A stretch of DNA of 64,000 bases from Astragalus membranaceus (Eukaryota; Streptophyta; Magnoliopsida; Fabales; Fabaceae), in NCBI GenBank assembly GCA_039519185.1, contig CM076851.1:34641799-34705798 (forward strand). The letters run 5' to 3'. The position numbers and the translations under genes are program-made. Of this stretch, positions 9,058 through 21,352 are shown piece after piece (within the stretch, counting starts at the first letter, position 1; every line of letters begins with the position of its first letter). The notes beneath the pieces were generated by a model. It was not told the origin of the DNA and made no database searches. It saw only the letters and a program-made list of their open reading frames with translations.

Positions 9058-9882
9058 CCCTAAAGGCCAGATAATATATTTAGACTTTCGAGGTTATAAA
9101 TGGCCATATTCAAGTGGGGTTGTGCAAGTGCAAGTGCAAATTGATGTAAAAGATTACAAGCCTTCCATTTGAACTTTATGTATTAAAATAATGGTCAAGT
9201 GCGGCACTACAAGACAGTGTCAACTTATAAAGGTTTTGTTGGTTACTGAGGATGTAATAGGACAAGATATAATAACAATATATAGATTCTATGTTACAGT
9301 GAAAGACAGTGGACTTGCGGTTAAGGATTCAGGTTGGGAAAGAACACTAGTGATATGGTAACACTGTGGTCATAGTCATGTTGTTCTTTTTCAAGTTATG
9401 TGCATTGTGAGTTGCGCGCACATTATTACATCACCTTTATTTACTACAGTGTACATGTAACATAATGACATTGAGCTTATGGGTACGAGATATGGCAACA
9501 TTCTGCAACATTTTTCATTGTTACACTACATTCTGAATAACATCTTAAGAGATAGGTCAAAACAGAGCAGAGTACTACTTAGCATACAACATGTGTGGCA
9601 TAACAATCAGAACATGCACCTTCAAGCCTCAGATCTAAGGCAGGAAAAATGCATCAGTTTAATTAAATAATATGTATAATTAAGATCCAACAGAAGGCTT
9701 ATCTGAAAGGTTCCATAACTTGTTGATCTTATGAGTCTATTATGTCGACATTGTGCCTTTGTCTATTATTGATAAGTGTAGTGCGCTATGCGTTATATTT
9801 TCTGTTTTTCATATCTACTTATCTATATTTATCTCTCGTTAAAGTTATTGCCCCATTAATTTTTTAAAAGCAAAAGTCTACA
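9058..9882. other. Intergenic, no supported gene
   Basis: AT-rich sequence with one short open frame (9479-9670) that shows no domain or homology signal. Confidence 0.4.
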
Positions 9883-9891
9883 TAAAAAATT

Positions 9892-10811
9892 GGCTTAATT
9901 ACAGTTTTGGTCCCCCTATTATGACCAACTCACGATTTTGGTCCCTAAAGTTTTAATTTGACGATTTTGGTCCCCCTATTTTCCCAATTTGAAAAATCAA
10001 GGTCCCCCACCCCAATTTTGACTCAGTTTGACTGACTTATCCTACGTGGCAGCCCACGTGGACTGCCACGTAGGCACACCCCCCCACCCCCCCCACCCCA
10101 CCCCCACCCCACCCCACCCCACCCCCCCACCCCACCCCACCCCCACCCCCCCACCACCGACCCCACCCCACCCCAACCCACCACCGACCCCACCCCACCC
10201 CACCCACCCACCCCACCCCAACCCACCACCGACCCCACCCCAACCCCATCCCACCCCACCCCACCCCAACCCACCCCAACCCAACCCACCACCGAGAGCG
10301 ACGGGGAGAGGAGAGGATCGCAAATCTGCGATCTGCGAGAGTGAGAGAGAGAGAGAGAGAGATCTTCGCGTAGAGAGAGGGAGAGAGAGAGAGAGAGAGA
10401 GAGAGGAGGGGAGGGAGAGCGAGAGCGACGGGGAGGGGGAGCGAGAGCGACGGGGAGGGAGAGCGAAGGGGAGGGGAGGGAGGGGGAACAGTGAAGGGGG
10501 AGGGGGGTTCACGGTGGGAGGGGGAACAGTGACGGGGGAGGGGGGTTCACGGTGGGAGGGGGAACAGTGAAGGGGGAGGGGGGTTCACGAGGAAGAAGAA
10601 GGGGTGGGGGGTGGGGGGGGGGGTGGGGGTGGGGGGTGCGCCTACGTGGCAGTCCACGTAGGATGAGTCAGTCAAACTGAGTCAAAATTGGGGTGGGGGA
10701 CCTTGATTTTTCAAATTGGGAAAATAGGGGGACCAAAATCGTCAAATTAAAACTTTAGGGACCAAAATCGTGAGTTGGTCATAATAGGGGGACCAAAACT
10801 GTAATTAAGCC
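9892..10811. mobile_element. Mutator-type long-TIR MITE, copy 1
   Basis: The element starts GGCTTAATTACAGTTTTGG and ends with the reverse complement. Its inverted repeats run about 180 bp per side, up to a CCTACGTGGCAGTCCACGT-type core. A perfect 9-bp duplication TAAAAAATT flanks it (9883-9891 and 10812-10820), as expected for Mutator-like elements. The interior is low-complexity: a CCCCACCCC tract at about 10078-10290, GA repeats at 10340-10410 and G-rich direct repeats of about 55 bp at 10490-10590. Open frames inside are low-complexity artefacts. A second member lies at 57819-58388. Confidence 0.92.
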
Positions 10812-10822
10812 TAAAAAATTAA

Positions 10823-11382
10823 GGCAAAATTACACTAAAGGTCCTTTAAGTTATTTAATTGTAATAAGTTGGTTCTTTAAGTTTTTTCGTACCACTTAGG
10901 TCCTTTAACTTACATAATGTGTACACCATTAGTCCTTTTTTCATTTTTCGTTACAAAAAATCCAAGTTGGCATTAATAGAGCTGACGTGGTGACGGAGCT
11001 TACGTATCATCTATCACGTAACAAATTGGTCATTTAAGACTACCGTCATGTAATAATTTGGCTCTTTTAACTTAAATGAAAAAAAAGATGAACAATTTTT
11101 TTTAAAATTTTTAAGTTGAAAGTACCAAATTGTTATATGACCAAATTGTTATATGACAGTAGTCTTAATGACTAAATTGTCACCAGATAGATGACACGTA
11201 GACTCCGTTATGGCCACGTCAGCTCTATTAGTGCCAATTTGGATTTTTTGTAACGAAAAATGAAAAAAGGACTAACGGTGTACACATTATGTAACTTAAA
11301 GGACCTAATTGGTACGAAAAAAACTTAAAGGACTAACTTGTTACAATTAAATAACTTAAAGGACCTCTAGTGTAATTTTGCC
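10823..11382. mobile_element. Mutator-type long-TIR MITE, different family
   Basis: It starts GGCAAAATTACACTAAAGG and ends with the reverse complement. The two halves form inverted repeats of well over 150 bp (pairs include GGTCCTTTAAGTTATTTAAT and its complement). A perfect 9-bp duplication AAAAATTAA flanks it (10814-10822 and 11383-11391). It encodes nothing. Confidence 0.9.
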
Positions 11383-12611
11383 AAAAATTAATAAGATAAC
11401 TCTTACTAGGCTGGCTTAAAAAATATTTAGTTATCCATTATTCACCAAGGTGATCATCGCATAAATTTCAAAAGTATGTTCTTAAGAGATATGAGTAGAA
11501 TCTTTACCGATGAGAATGTACATCTTCATAATAACATATCCTTATTAATCATGGGAATATTAGGCATTGTGATAAATACCTAGTGAAATTTTGCAAATCC
11601 GTCACTTATAAGAATATCTACCACCCGATGTGGTATTTTTCTTTTTGCTCTTTGTGTCTCACCACTTGACAATACTTATTGTGGGGGAATTGAAATAAAA
11701 ATTAATATTTTATTGAAAACCTAAAATGTCACTTAATATGAAACTTTTTTGAAATGTTAAAACAAAACTTAAAGCTGCGTTTATTTATTAATATATAAAT
11801 CTAAAGTTATTCGATATGTCATTCATGTTCGACAAAATTAACATCATATGCACATTTGAATTATATGGAAATAAGAGTCATTTGATTATAGACATATTGT
11901 CTTTTAAATCTTATGAGATTTGACACATAATCAACATCCTTTATCTCGATTCTTCAGCAGGAAACATGCTGTATTGGACCTTATTTTTCATGATCCACGA
12001 GTAATTTTCTTCGGTCTGGCTTCATTGTACGCGACATGGTAAGTATCTACAAAGACACTCTGATGCTCAAGTAAGTGAATCAGTCTTAGGCTAAAGAAGG
12101 GATATAATAACATTAGTTTGCATGAAGATGCAAATTTTTTTATATAGTGTCAAACCGACTTGGCCTTGGTGTTTGTCTCGATGCACTTATAATGTTGCAA
12201 CTCCATGTCGCGCCACATCCAAGTATTCGGGTGGATATTTTCTATTGTCGGGATACCCATCTCTCTTGGGTACTATTTGTCTTTCACCGAAAATTTATTG
12301 CGAGTCTCATTAAAAAGGGGGTAAGGTCCATCTTACTTAAGGCTTCACTAAGGTATCCTTGGTCACTCATGGATAAGTTTCGACTTAGCTCGGTGTCGAG
12401 CTGAGATAAATTTACTTAGTTTGAAGTTTGGTGCTGAAATGTTACTTGTTGTCTTGTGATCTCTGCCTCAATAATCTTGCTGCTGCTAAGCTTCTGGCGA
12501 ATGAGATAATTGATGCTGCTTCCTAGACAACAATTGCACAAGTCTTTGTAATCATGATTTTTTCCACCATAGTTATGTGCTTCAATGATCTATTTTTCTG
12601 GTTATCGGACA

Positions 12612-12685
12612 TGTGCGATAGTAATGTAGTTGTGGTCTATCTATAAGTAGGCCTATGTAGACCACAACTACGTTATTATCGCACA
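12612..12685. repeat. Short foldback (hairpin) sequence
   Basis: Two arms of about 30 bp (12612-12641 and 12656-12685), starting TGTGCGATAGTAATGTAGTT, are nearly perfect inverted copies separated by about 14 nt. It may be a miniature foldback element or a small-RNA-type hairpin. No TSD was found. Confidence 0.6.
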
Positions 12686-13439
12686 CTAATAAACGGCCTG
12701 CGATCCATTACAGTCATTTCTGACTACCGTCACAACAATCACCACATACACCCACCATTAGATCTTCCAACATTAAATCCTGATCATTGATTTTTTAGTT
12801 GCAAAAAAAAAATGACAGGAGAGAGAGGCACACAACTGACTGCAGTGGATCAGCATCCCTAATAGACAACAATTTATCCCATTAGATTTATTTAGCAATC
12901 AATGGTGAGATTGAGTTGAAGAGTCTACCTTCAATAATTTATGTGCCAAACCCAAATTTCCTTGAACCCCCTGAAATTATAATTTTGCATTAGGACTCTT
13001 AATTTTGCATCCAGTTGCACCCAAATACCTCACACAAACACATCAGTAGGACAATTATGAGTTGTACAATTTATTTATTTAAACATATTAATGTTGTTTT
13101 TAATTATACTTTTAGCAATTTATTTATTTAAACACATCACTAGGACAATTATGAGTTTAAGGGTATTTTTGTCTTTTCATTATTTTAGTTGGGGTGGAAG
13201 AGTAGTGGAGGAGGGGAAAAAGGCTTATTATCTTATTTTTGGGTTTAGTTGTTAGGCCTTTATGTTAAAAATCATTGCTTTACTTTTTGTGAATTATGAA
13301 AATCACCCTCTTCTTTGGTACCATACACCCCCTCTTTACATTTTCCCAAAATCACACCTTACCCCAACCCACTCTTCAATCTCCTATTTTTTCTATTCTC
13401 CATTTTTTTAAGAGAGGATCAAGAGTGTTCTCCACTTTT

Positions 13440-13510
13440 CCCCTCTATGACTCAAATCCGCGACCATTTAGATGCAGGTGAAGCGTCTTACCAACTGAGT
13501 TGCACTTCAT
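13440..13510 (-). repeat. Possible tRNA-derived SINE head
   Basis: On the minus strand this reads CAACTCAGTTGGTAAGACGC, resembling a pol III A box. GGTCGCGGATTTGAGTC follows about 25 bases later and resembles a B box. It does not fold as a full tRNA. A SINE body and poly-A tail were not delimited. Confidence 0.35.
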
Positions 13511-14716
13511 TGTCCACTCTTTAATCTCTTGTTCCATCCCACTAAAAGAAGCTTCAAGTACCCTCTCTTTCCCTTCTTTCGATTTGTACTTGTTTTTTTT
13601 AGAGTTTCAGTCCTATTAGGAAATCCATTTACGGACGTGGTCCGATTTCCTCGATAAATGTATTTATTGGAGCGAAAAATGCGTCGAGTCAAACTTGGTT
13701 CAGCTCAGCTTAATTTGATAAAAATTGGTTCAATTTGAAACTCGACACAAGTTCGACATGACCCTTCTTTTAGCTCGAACTCGAATCAACTCAAGCTTGC
13801 AAACTACTTTGAGATCAGATCACCAACTCCACATGCAGTAAAAAATATTATGAGCCTCCTTGTGAGTATCCGATTATAAGTATATTTTACAATTACAACT
13901 TTGAGTAAATTACACTCACCTCGTTATGCTTGAATTAAACTCTTCTCTCTTCTTTTGTTAAAATTTATATTTTCCTCTCCTATTATATAAATAAATATGT
14001 ATTATATTTTAGCACATTTTAACATATTTTTAAATCAAAATTTGTGTCAAAATAAATAAATAAATCAAAATTAAATATATTCATGTATTATCTTCAGTTT
14101 GTGTGCCATCTAGTCAAAAGTTCTATCCCTGACCCGCATGCGTATAGAAAAATATCTTGTGCTGAGAGGTGAATCCCTTAAATAGATCTCAGTATCTCAG
14201 GAAATTACTCTATACGGTTGCGCGCAGGGAATACTTGCTTTGCAAAAAATCTTCGATTTGTGTGTTACACTACGCCATCTTTATATTTCGGTCCTTACTT
14301 ACGCCATCTTTGCTGGCTTATGCCTTCTTGACAATTCAAAAATGAGAGTACCTGGAATTCATCTTAATCATTTATTTTAATATGATAGTTATTGAATTAC
14401 TATGAGCAATTTCAATGGCTTTTTGTATACCGGCCACCTTGACCACATCGACACATTTTGGTGACAACATCAATGTTTAACTCTTCTAGACGGATTTAGT
14501 TAAGAACAAGTCAATCTCACATTAAAATAAGCATATATCATATCCTTAATTCCCTTGATCCATATCAGAAGAAAACAAAGTATGATAATGACAAATAATA
14601 TCGATGTTCTTGTTATGTAGGAAATCAAGTACATCATGTACATTTACCCAAAAAAAGCAAAACAAGTACATAAGATCGATTAAGAAACTAAACTTAGTTT
14701 TAAACTGATAATAACA

Positions 14717-17700
14717 GTGAAGGCAACTTTGTTTCAATTTGTGATGGAAGATCTGTGGCATTTTGATGAGTTAAATTTCAATGCAATTGAAGACAAACTT
14801 AGTTCATCAAATGATATTTTCTGGTCTACAGAAAAATTAAATGAAATGAAGAAGGTTCAAATTTCTGAAGCAGAAAATCAAGTAGAATCTGAAGGTATTG
14901 AGTCCCTTTGTTCAAATTTTGGGTTCTTTCAAGATGATCTATCATTAGAAGGGTTTCTTTTTCCCACTAATCAACCAAAGTATCATCAACAACCATCATA
15001 TCAAGATTATGAACCTTTAGATAACGTTCAGTTTGATATGGTTACTTCACCACTTCAGAAGGGTATCAATATTATGCAATTTGATGAACAATTTCAAACT
15101 TTTGACTCTAAAAAAGATAAGTTATATCCAACTCTTTTAGCCCCAGTTGAGATCTTACAGACCTATGGTAAGGGCTTCAAGAAGTTGTTACATGATGAAG
15201 GAAAAATCTTGCATCCAGTTGATGATTTGGGTTTTGTAACACATGAAGATAAGAGAAAGCTGTCAACTGAAGATATTATGAAGATAGCAGGAACAAGGTT
15301 TATTCAATCATTTTCAGAATCTAATGGTTTGTTTACTTCCCTTATTTTCTGTTTAGAAAGAACAAATCCAATATTTTTTCTTACTATTTTTTTTATTTAT
15401 TTTTTTAAAATAGATATAGTATTTCTAGAAATTTTGAAAATGTCAAAAACTGTTCCGTTCATGGTCCTCCATGTCCGCATGTAGAGCGGTCAAACTGGGC
15501 GGCCTGTCCCGGCCCAACACGACCCAATGGGCCGAAGTGCAAAAGCGGACTTTGTGTAGCCCAGTCTAGTTATTTATTGGCTGTATTTTTTGTATCTTAG
15601 CCCAACCCAAAATACCGGGCCAATGGGCCGGCCCGACACACTCCAATTTTTAACAAAGAAAAGTATAAAAATGTTCAAAAAGAACATAAAAAGCAGGCAC
15701 GGTCCGATCCATAAGCAACTGGGTCTGGCCAAAATAGTCAGTTTCCTTATGGGCCTCTAACTTTTTCGCCCAGCCCAGAACATTGGGCAGTCGAGCCGGT
15801 TTGTTGGGTTGGACCAAAATTGACACATGATCCTTAATAGAGACATAGTCGGTATTGATTTGACAAAACAACAAAAAACCTATGAAGCACGGACACCTCT
15901 GAGATTAGACGTGTCCCGGTGTCCGACACGTGTCAGTGTCCGACACCCGTACGACACTCGTACGACACGCGTCCTACACCTCAGACAAATGTCTCAAAAA
16001 CATCTTTTGTTTTCTTTGTTTCGACACATCTTAGACACTTCTTGAACACTTCTGAGACACTTCTACAAAGGTTAAAGAAGTGTCAAAGTAGTGATAATCA
16101 AGGAAGGGGTTAAAAATATTAAATTTGATTACATCATTTTTAGCTTTTTGATATAGTAGATGGAAAATGAATGTGAAAAACTATCTTATTTTGTTTAAGA
16201 ACTTTTATTCTTATGAAATAAATTGCTCAATTTAAATATTTTATAGGTAATATTCATATTTTGTTTAATTATAATAAATAAATAATTATATATGCGGTGT
16301 CCCGATGTCCTATATTTTGGACATTAGTGGTGTCCGCGTGTCCGTGTCGTGTCTCGTGTGTCAGAGTCCCTGCTTCATAGCAAAAAACCAACCAAGTCAA
16401 AATTAAGCACTCATTCGTTTTTGTTGTTTTTGGCCGAACCGACATTAATCAAGTGTTGAGGAATATGCGGCCATGGAGGAACATGCACTTCTCCTTACTA
16501 ACAAAAATTGGAAGTCGAAAATTGAAAATGTTTTTAGAAAGTAATCAGAACCTAATTATGCAGGTTTGCTTGACCACCCTTATGGTTTAACCTTCTCTGG
16601 ACTCTCTGATGAAGAGAAAGAAGATGTTGCACTTGCTGAATCACTCTTAGCATGTGCTGAAAAAGTTGGCAACCAACAATATGAACGTGCTACCAAATTA
16701 CTATCTCAAATTGAATCACTATCTTCCAAAACAGGCAATCCTGTGAAACGTGTAGTTCATTATTTTGCAGAAGCACTTAACCAAAGAATAGAAAAAGAAA
16801 CAGGTAGAGTTTCATCCAAAGATTTTCAAAAAATGCAAACATCATTTGATCCTGATGAAGAATTCAAGAATTTAAACCCAACCCTTCTTGCATTTTATGA
16901 AGAACTACCTTTCTGCAAAGTTTCAATGTTCACAGCAGTTGAAGCAATAATAGAAAATGTAACTAATGCAAATAAGATTCATATCATTGATCTTGAAATC
17001 AGAAAAGGTGTTCAATGGACAGTTCTCATGCAAGCCCTTCATTCAGGAAATGAATCTCCACTTCAGCTTCTAAAAATAACTGCTATTGTAAGTGGTAACA
17101 CAAACACTTCAATAGTTGAAGATACTGGCAACAGATTAAAGGAATTTGCAGAAAATTTGAAGATACCCTTTTGCTTCAATATAGTTATAGTATCAGATAT
17201 GTTACAGCTTAGTGTGAAAGATATTGAGATAGAATCTGATGAAACAGTTGCAGTTTATTCTCAATTTGCACTTAGAACCAAGATTCAAGAATCAGACCAA
17301 CTTGAAAATATGATGAAAGTGATTAGAACTAGGAATCCTATAGTGATGGTTGTAGTTGAAATTGAAGCAAACCATAATTCTAAATCATTTGTGAACCGTT
17401 TCATTGAAGCACTATTTTACTTTAGTGCATTCTTTGATTGTTTTGAGGATTGTATGAAAGGTGATGAAGAGAATAGATTGGTGATTGAATCATTATATTT
17501 TAGTCATGGTATAAGGAACATTGTGGCTGCTGAAGGTGTTGATAGAAAGACTAGAAATGTTAAGATTGATGTTTGGAGGGCTTTTTTCTCAAGATTTGGA
17601 ATGGTTGAAAATGAGTTGAGTATGATGTCTTTGTATCAAGCTGATCTTATTGCTAAGAAATTTTCTTGTGGAAGTTCTTGCACTTTTGATATGAATGGTC

Positions 17701-17765
17701 TTTGTCTTCTTGTTGGTTGGAAGGGTACTCCAATTAACTCCGTTTCTGTTTGGAAATTCATTTGA
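14717..17765 (+). CDS. GRAS-family transcriptional regulator (exons 14717-15326 and 16564-17765)
   Basis: This is a nuclear GRAS regulator. Exon 1 ends at TCTAATG before GTTTGT, and exon 2 starts after TTATGCAG. Joining them restores SNGLLDHPYG and gives 603 residues. The first 200 residues are a variable acidic region containing STEDIMKIAGTRFIQSF. The GRAS domain follows from about residue 225: leucine heptad I (LAESLLACAEKVG), a VHIID-type core KIHIIDLEI at about 340, leucine heptad II (RLKEFAENLKIPF), a PFYRE-type stretch (SLYFSHGIRNIVAAEG) and a C-terminal SAW region ending LVGWKGTPINSVSVWKF. An internal methionine at 14744 (MEDLWHFDEL) could be the start. The 1.24-kb intron contains transposon insertions. 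No classical DELLA motif is visible, so it is DELLA-related or an arbuscular-mycorrhiza-type GRAS only by general resemblance. The subfamily is undecided. Confidence 0.88.
15482..15835. mobile_element. Possible divergent hAT-type MITE in the GRAS intron
   Basis: The sequence starts TAGAGCGGTCAAACTGGGC and is rich in GGGCCGGCCC-like words. Near 15815-15830 it has a rough inverted counterpart (TTGGACCAAAATTGACA). The terminus resembles that of the hAT MITE at 29187. No target duplication was found, so boundaries are approximate. Confidence 0.35.
15880..16380. mobile_element. hAT-type non-autonomous element in the GRAS intron
   Basis: The 501-bp unit has termini CTATGAAGCA and TGCTTCATAG and a perfect 8-bp duplication CAAAAAAC (15872-15879 and 16381-16388). 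Eight bases is the hAT length. Subterminal regions are rich in GTGTCC and GGACAC words in inverted orientation. It encodes nothing. It lies wholly within the intron, leaving splice sites untouched. Confidence 0.85.
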
Positions 17766-19281
17766 TGGTAAATTTTAATGGGTTTGAAATATTGCTGGCT
17801 ACCCACGGAGTATCTAAAAGGTTAATTTCTGCTCGTGCATAGGAGCAAATTTTGTACTGGCTAAAATCGAGTTTGTCCACGACCGAAATTGAACCTGGAG
17901 CACCAGGTCAACCCCGTGTCTCAGACTAGCTTATGCTAGTGAGCGAACAATGTTGGTTCATTTGATGGTAAATGAAAGTATGAGATTATTTTGTTTTTGT
18001 TCAAATTTCTGTGTAGTTTTTCTCATTACTGGTTTCCTTAGTGTATGGTTTGTTTAAAAGGTGTTGTTGCCTGTGATTACTATTATTATCAAGTATAAAA
18101 GTAATTTGTGGGGTGTTTTGTTTTGACATATCAATTGTAAAGGTTGCAATATTTTACAATGTTGATTTTGCTTCATTATACTACTGTAAATTTTCACTTG
18201 ATTAGTGATTCAATAGATTTTTTTTCACCTTCCGTTTTTTATAAAAGGAAAGAGAAAATATTAATTAGGATAAATACTAAAGAATTCCTTTTCAAATATA
18301 ATACAACATTTTTTAGAACCCAAAAGCACTTAGATGAGATAGTAGAGGTCTCTTCCAGCTTAACCAAAGTCTTGGATTCAAATCCGGTCTTAGGCATACA
18401 GAATATCCGATTTATACCAAAAATACAACATTTTTTAGAGATTAATTCATCCAAAGTGTAGAGAGAGATCACTAAAATTCGGTTTTGCCTCTCCCAACAA
18501 TATCTTTTTCATGTTACTTAAGATAACATGGTTAAGTGGCTGAGTTGACTGTGCTCAATCTTGTTGGTATACAGTTTTTTTTGTTGGTGAACGGTAAGTA
18601 TAAGGTTTACTTGCACCTTTGGTCACCTTAGTTTGAGCATGTGCAACTTTGGTCCTTCTATTTTTTTTAGCGATTCAGTTTCATGTTTTAAAAAGTAAGC
18701 ATATATAGTTCTTCAGTTATTTTTTATCTAAATCTCTGAAAATAATTTTGATTCAACTATTTGAGGCTTAGCTTGATTATAGAATTGAGACATAAAATAA
18801 TTCGAAAAGCTTAAAAATAAGAAAGTAATAAAGTTTAGGCTTAAATATATGTTTGGCCCCTGTAAATATGGCCATAATCCATTTAGGCCCTTATAAAAAA
18901 AGTTTTAAAATGGTCCTTGCAGATATTAAGTGTTTCTAGGACACACCCAGGTAATAATTAATATCTAAAATAATTAATCAATTAAAGTTGTAATAAAAAT
19001 TAATAGAATGCGATCATTTGAGAACTTTAATTAAATGGAAATGGAGGGAGGAAACTTAATCATAACAAATAGGTTTTTTTTGTCAGATTGCCCGAAATGA
19101 CAAAAAAACACCACATACACTATCAGATGGACACACCCAGGTTCAAACCTAAGAGTCGATGTCCTCATGAAGCTAAAAATTGTCAATGCAAATAGTCTAA
19201 ACTAGAGTAAAAAAGTTAAGCCTATAAACAATAATAGTACAATAGTTTTTTTTGGAAAAATAATACATTAGGTTTGAAGAG
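17766..19281. other. Intergenic, repeat debris
   Basis: The GRAS 3' untranslated region comes first. Fragments with tRNA-like B-box words (GGATTCAAATCC near 18375; GGTTCAAACCT near 19141) suggest SINE remnants. Fragments resembling Mutator-type MITE ends (GGCTTAAATATATG at 18838 and a TTTGGTC-rich stretch near 18610-18690) also occur. No protein gene is supported. Confidence 0.45.
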
Positions 19282-19286
19282 CTACT

Positions 19287-20353
19287 TGTTGGCTCATAGT
19301 TATATGTATATGTTGCTGAGTTTTACACTCACAATGCGAGTGTTTGTTTATTTTTCAGTTAGTTTCCATTGGGAAATAGCTTATATTACAATTGATGTCA
19401 TTAGAATTGATTTGTAAATTGTTACCCTCTTTGGCTAGCGAACCAGACAGCTTGCCTAGCAACATAACAAAGAAAAGAGGAAATGTTTCTGCCCAATAGC
19501 GCCTCGCGATCAAGGCAAAAATCGGACTGTCGCGTCACGATGGAGTTGCATCGCCTCGCGATGCACTGCAGTTTGATAGCATTTAAGCCCAAAAATCAGA
19601 AAATTAGGACACTTTGGGTCTTGGTTGCGAAAAGAAGGTTGGGAGCTGAAAAAAGAGGAAGATTGAGAGCTTCTCTACACTTGGGAACAAGGAATTGAAG
19701 GATCGAAAGTACTCATCTTTGTGTAACTTATCTTTTACCTTTTCTTTCAATCTTTTGAACATGAGTAGCTAAATTTCTTTTGGTTAGGAAGAGATGAATC
19801 TCTCCAAAACTATCATGTGATTCCATTGTTATGATCAATACAATTTAGTTATCCTTTTAAATTCGTCTTTACCTCCGTTCTTATTGCTTTACAATAACTA
19901 TCATGAGCGTGATGATTATAGGAATATGACATTACTATCATGAATTCCGTTAATTCTCCGCGTTTAATGCTTTGTTTAGTGGTGATACACTTAAGGGATT
20001 AGGGTGTGCCATTAGATAGAAGGGGTTTTGAGGCAAGGGATTGCCCTTAATCTTTGATAGCTGAATTGAATCTTTTATTTGAGTAATTAAATTGGAATTG
20101 ATCAATGGTATAGTGCATGATATATAGTGTAGGGGAGACTATTCGATTCCTAGCCACTTTTATTTCTGAATTTTATGCACAAATAATTTGTTTACAGTTA
20201 CTATCAATTACCAAATATTTAACCACATTATAACTAAGAATTACTTAACTTGCTTAGTCGATAATAACTCTACATCCTTGTGAATACGATTAGTGGTTCT
20301 TACTATTTTAATATAACTTGCAATGATTTGGTACACTTGCCGAAATTTTAACA
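19287..20353 (+). mobile_element. Solo LTR of an Athila-like Ty3/gypsy retrotransposon
   Basis: The 1067-bp unit begins TGTTGGCTCATAG and ends GAAATTTTAACA. It is flanked by a perfect 5-bp duplication CTACT (19282-19286 and 20354-20358). Its order of landmarks follows the Athila LTR at 25174-26391, though clearly diverged. These include the ACTTGGGAACAAGG word, AGAGATGAATCTCTCC against AGAGATGATTCTCCCC, GGGGTTTTGAGGCAAGG, and the last 40 bp. No internal sequence is attached. Confidence 0.88.
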
Positions 20354-20379
20354 CTACTATGAAACAATAATATTATAAA

Positions 20380-21274
20380 GGCTAAATAGCACTTTTGGTC
20401 TTTTATGTTTGCTCCAGATTTCACTTTGGCCCTTTATCTTTTTTTTTGGTCCGTTTTGGTCCCTCATGTTTCGTTTTTGTTTCATTTTGGTCCCTCACGT
20501 CAGTTTTGACTAACGGACGCCACGCTGGCAGTTAACTGCTGACGTGGCGTCTTAAAATCATTAAATGATGTGGTAGAAATATATTATTTAATTGTTATTG
20601 AAATTACACATATGCATTTTTGTTTTTTAATTTAAATAAACAAAACTTAAATAAACAAATCAACAAATAAACAAAACATAAAATCAAAATCTGAGAATCT
20701 TCTTCTCCCTTCAAGAACAACAAGAACATCACCCCTTTCAAACGAAGAGGTGCCTTCATTCAATCTTCAATCTTCATTCAATCTTCGTTCAATCTTCAAT
20801 CTTCGTTCAATCTCCCTTCATTCAATCTTCAATCTTCGTTCAATCTTCGTTGTTCGTTCAACCCAAACGTTTTTGAAGAACAACCCACACGAAGAGAAGA
20901 AGAACGAAAATCTAAAACTATTTTCACAGAACAACCCAAATGAAGAACCCAAACACAAAACAACCCAAACGAAGAACAACATATTGAAGAACCCATACGG
21001 AGTTGAATCAAAACGGATCTGGAAACCATTGTTTGTGTTCTCTGTTGATGCTCATTTGTTTCATTTTAGTCCTCTCTGTTTGTCCTTGGTTTCATTTTGG
21101 TCCCTCTCATTGTTTGTGTTGTTTCATTTTGGTCACTTTAAGATCTGGAAAAACTAAACAATCAGAATCTCCATCCTCATCAACTTCAAAACGCGTTCAA
21201 CAACAAAGGAACGATTCAAACGAAGAAAAGATTGAAGAAACGAAGAAACGATTGAAACGAAGAACAAATTGAGA

Positions 21275-21352
<78 letters not shown>

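Larger units (their letters stand above)
11392..14716. other. Long intergenic region, no supported protein gene
   Basis: Only short open frames occur, none with a recognisable motif. The region holds a 74-bp foldback (12612-12685) and a possible tRNA-derived SINE (about 13440-13510, minus). It also holds a repeated segment around GGACAATTATGAGTT (13050-13075 and 13141-13158). The GRAS promoter should lie at its right end. Confidence 0.45.

Noticed and set aside
10023..10570. Four long open frames on both strands rich in glycine/tryptophan, proline/histidine or serine/leucine
   Set aside because: They are by-products of CCCCACC, GGGGTGG and GA repeats inside a MITE; no start context, domain or codon pattern supports a gene.
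14546..14761. Minus-strand 71-residue ORF overlapping the GRAS start
   Set aside because: It lies antisense to the GRAS 5' region and has no motif; treated as a shadow frame.
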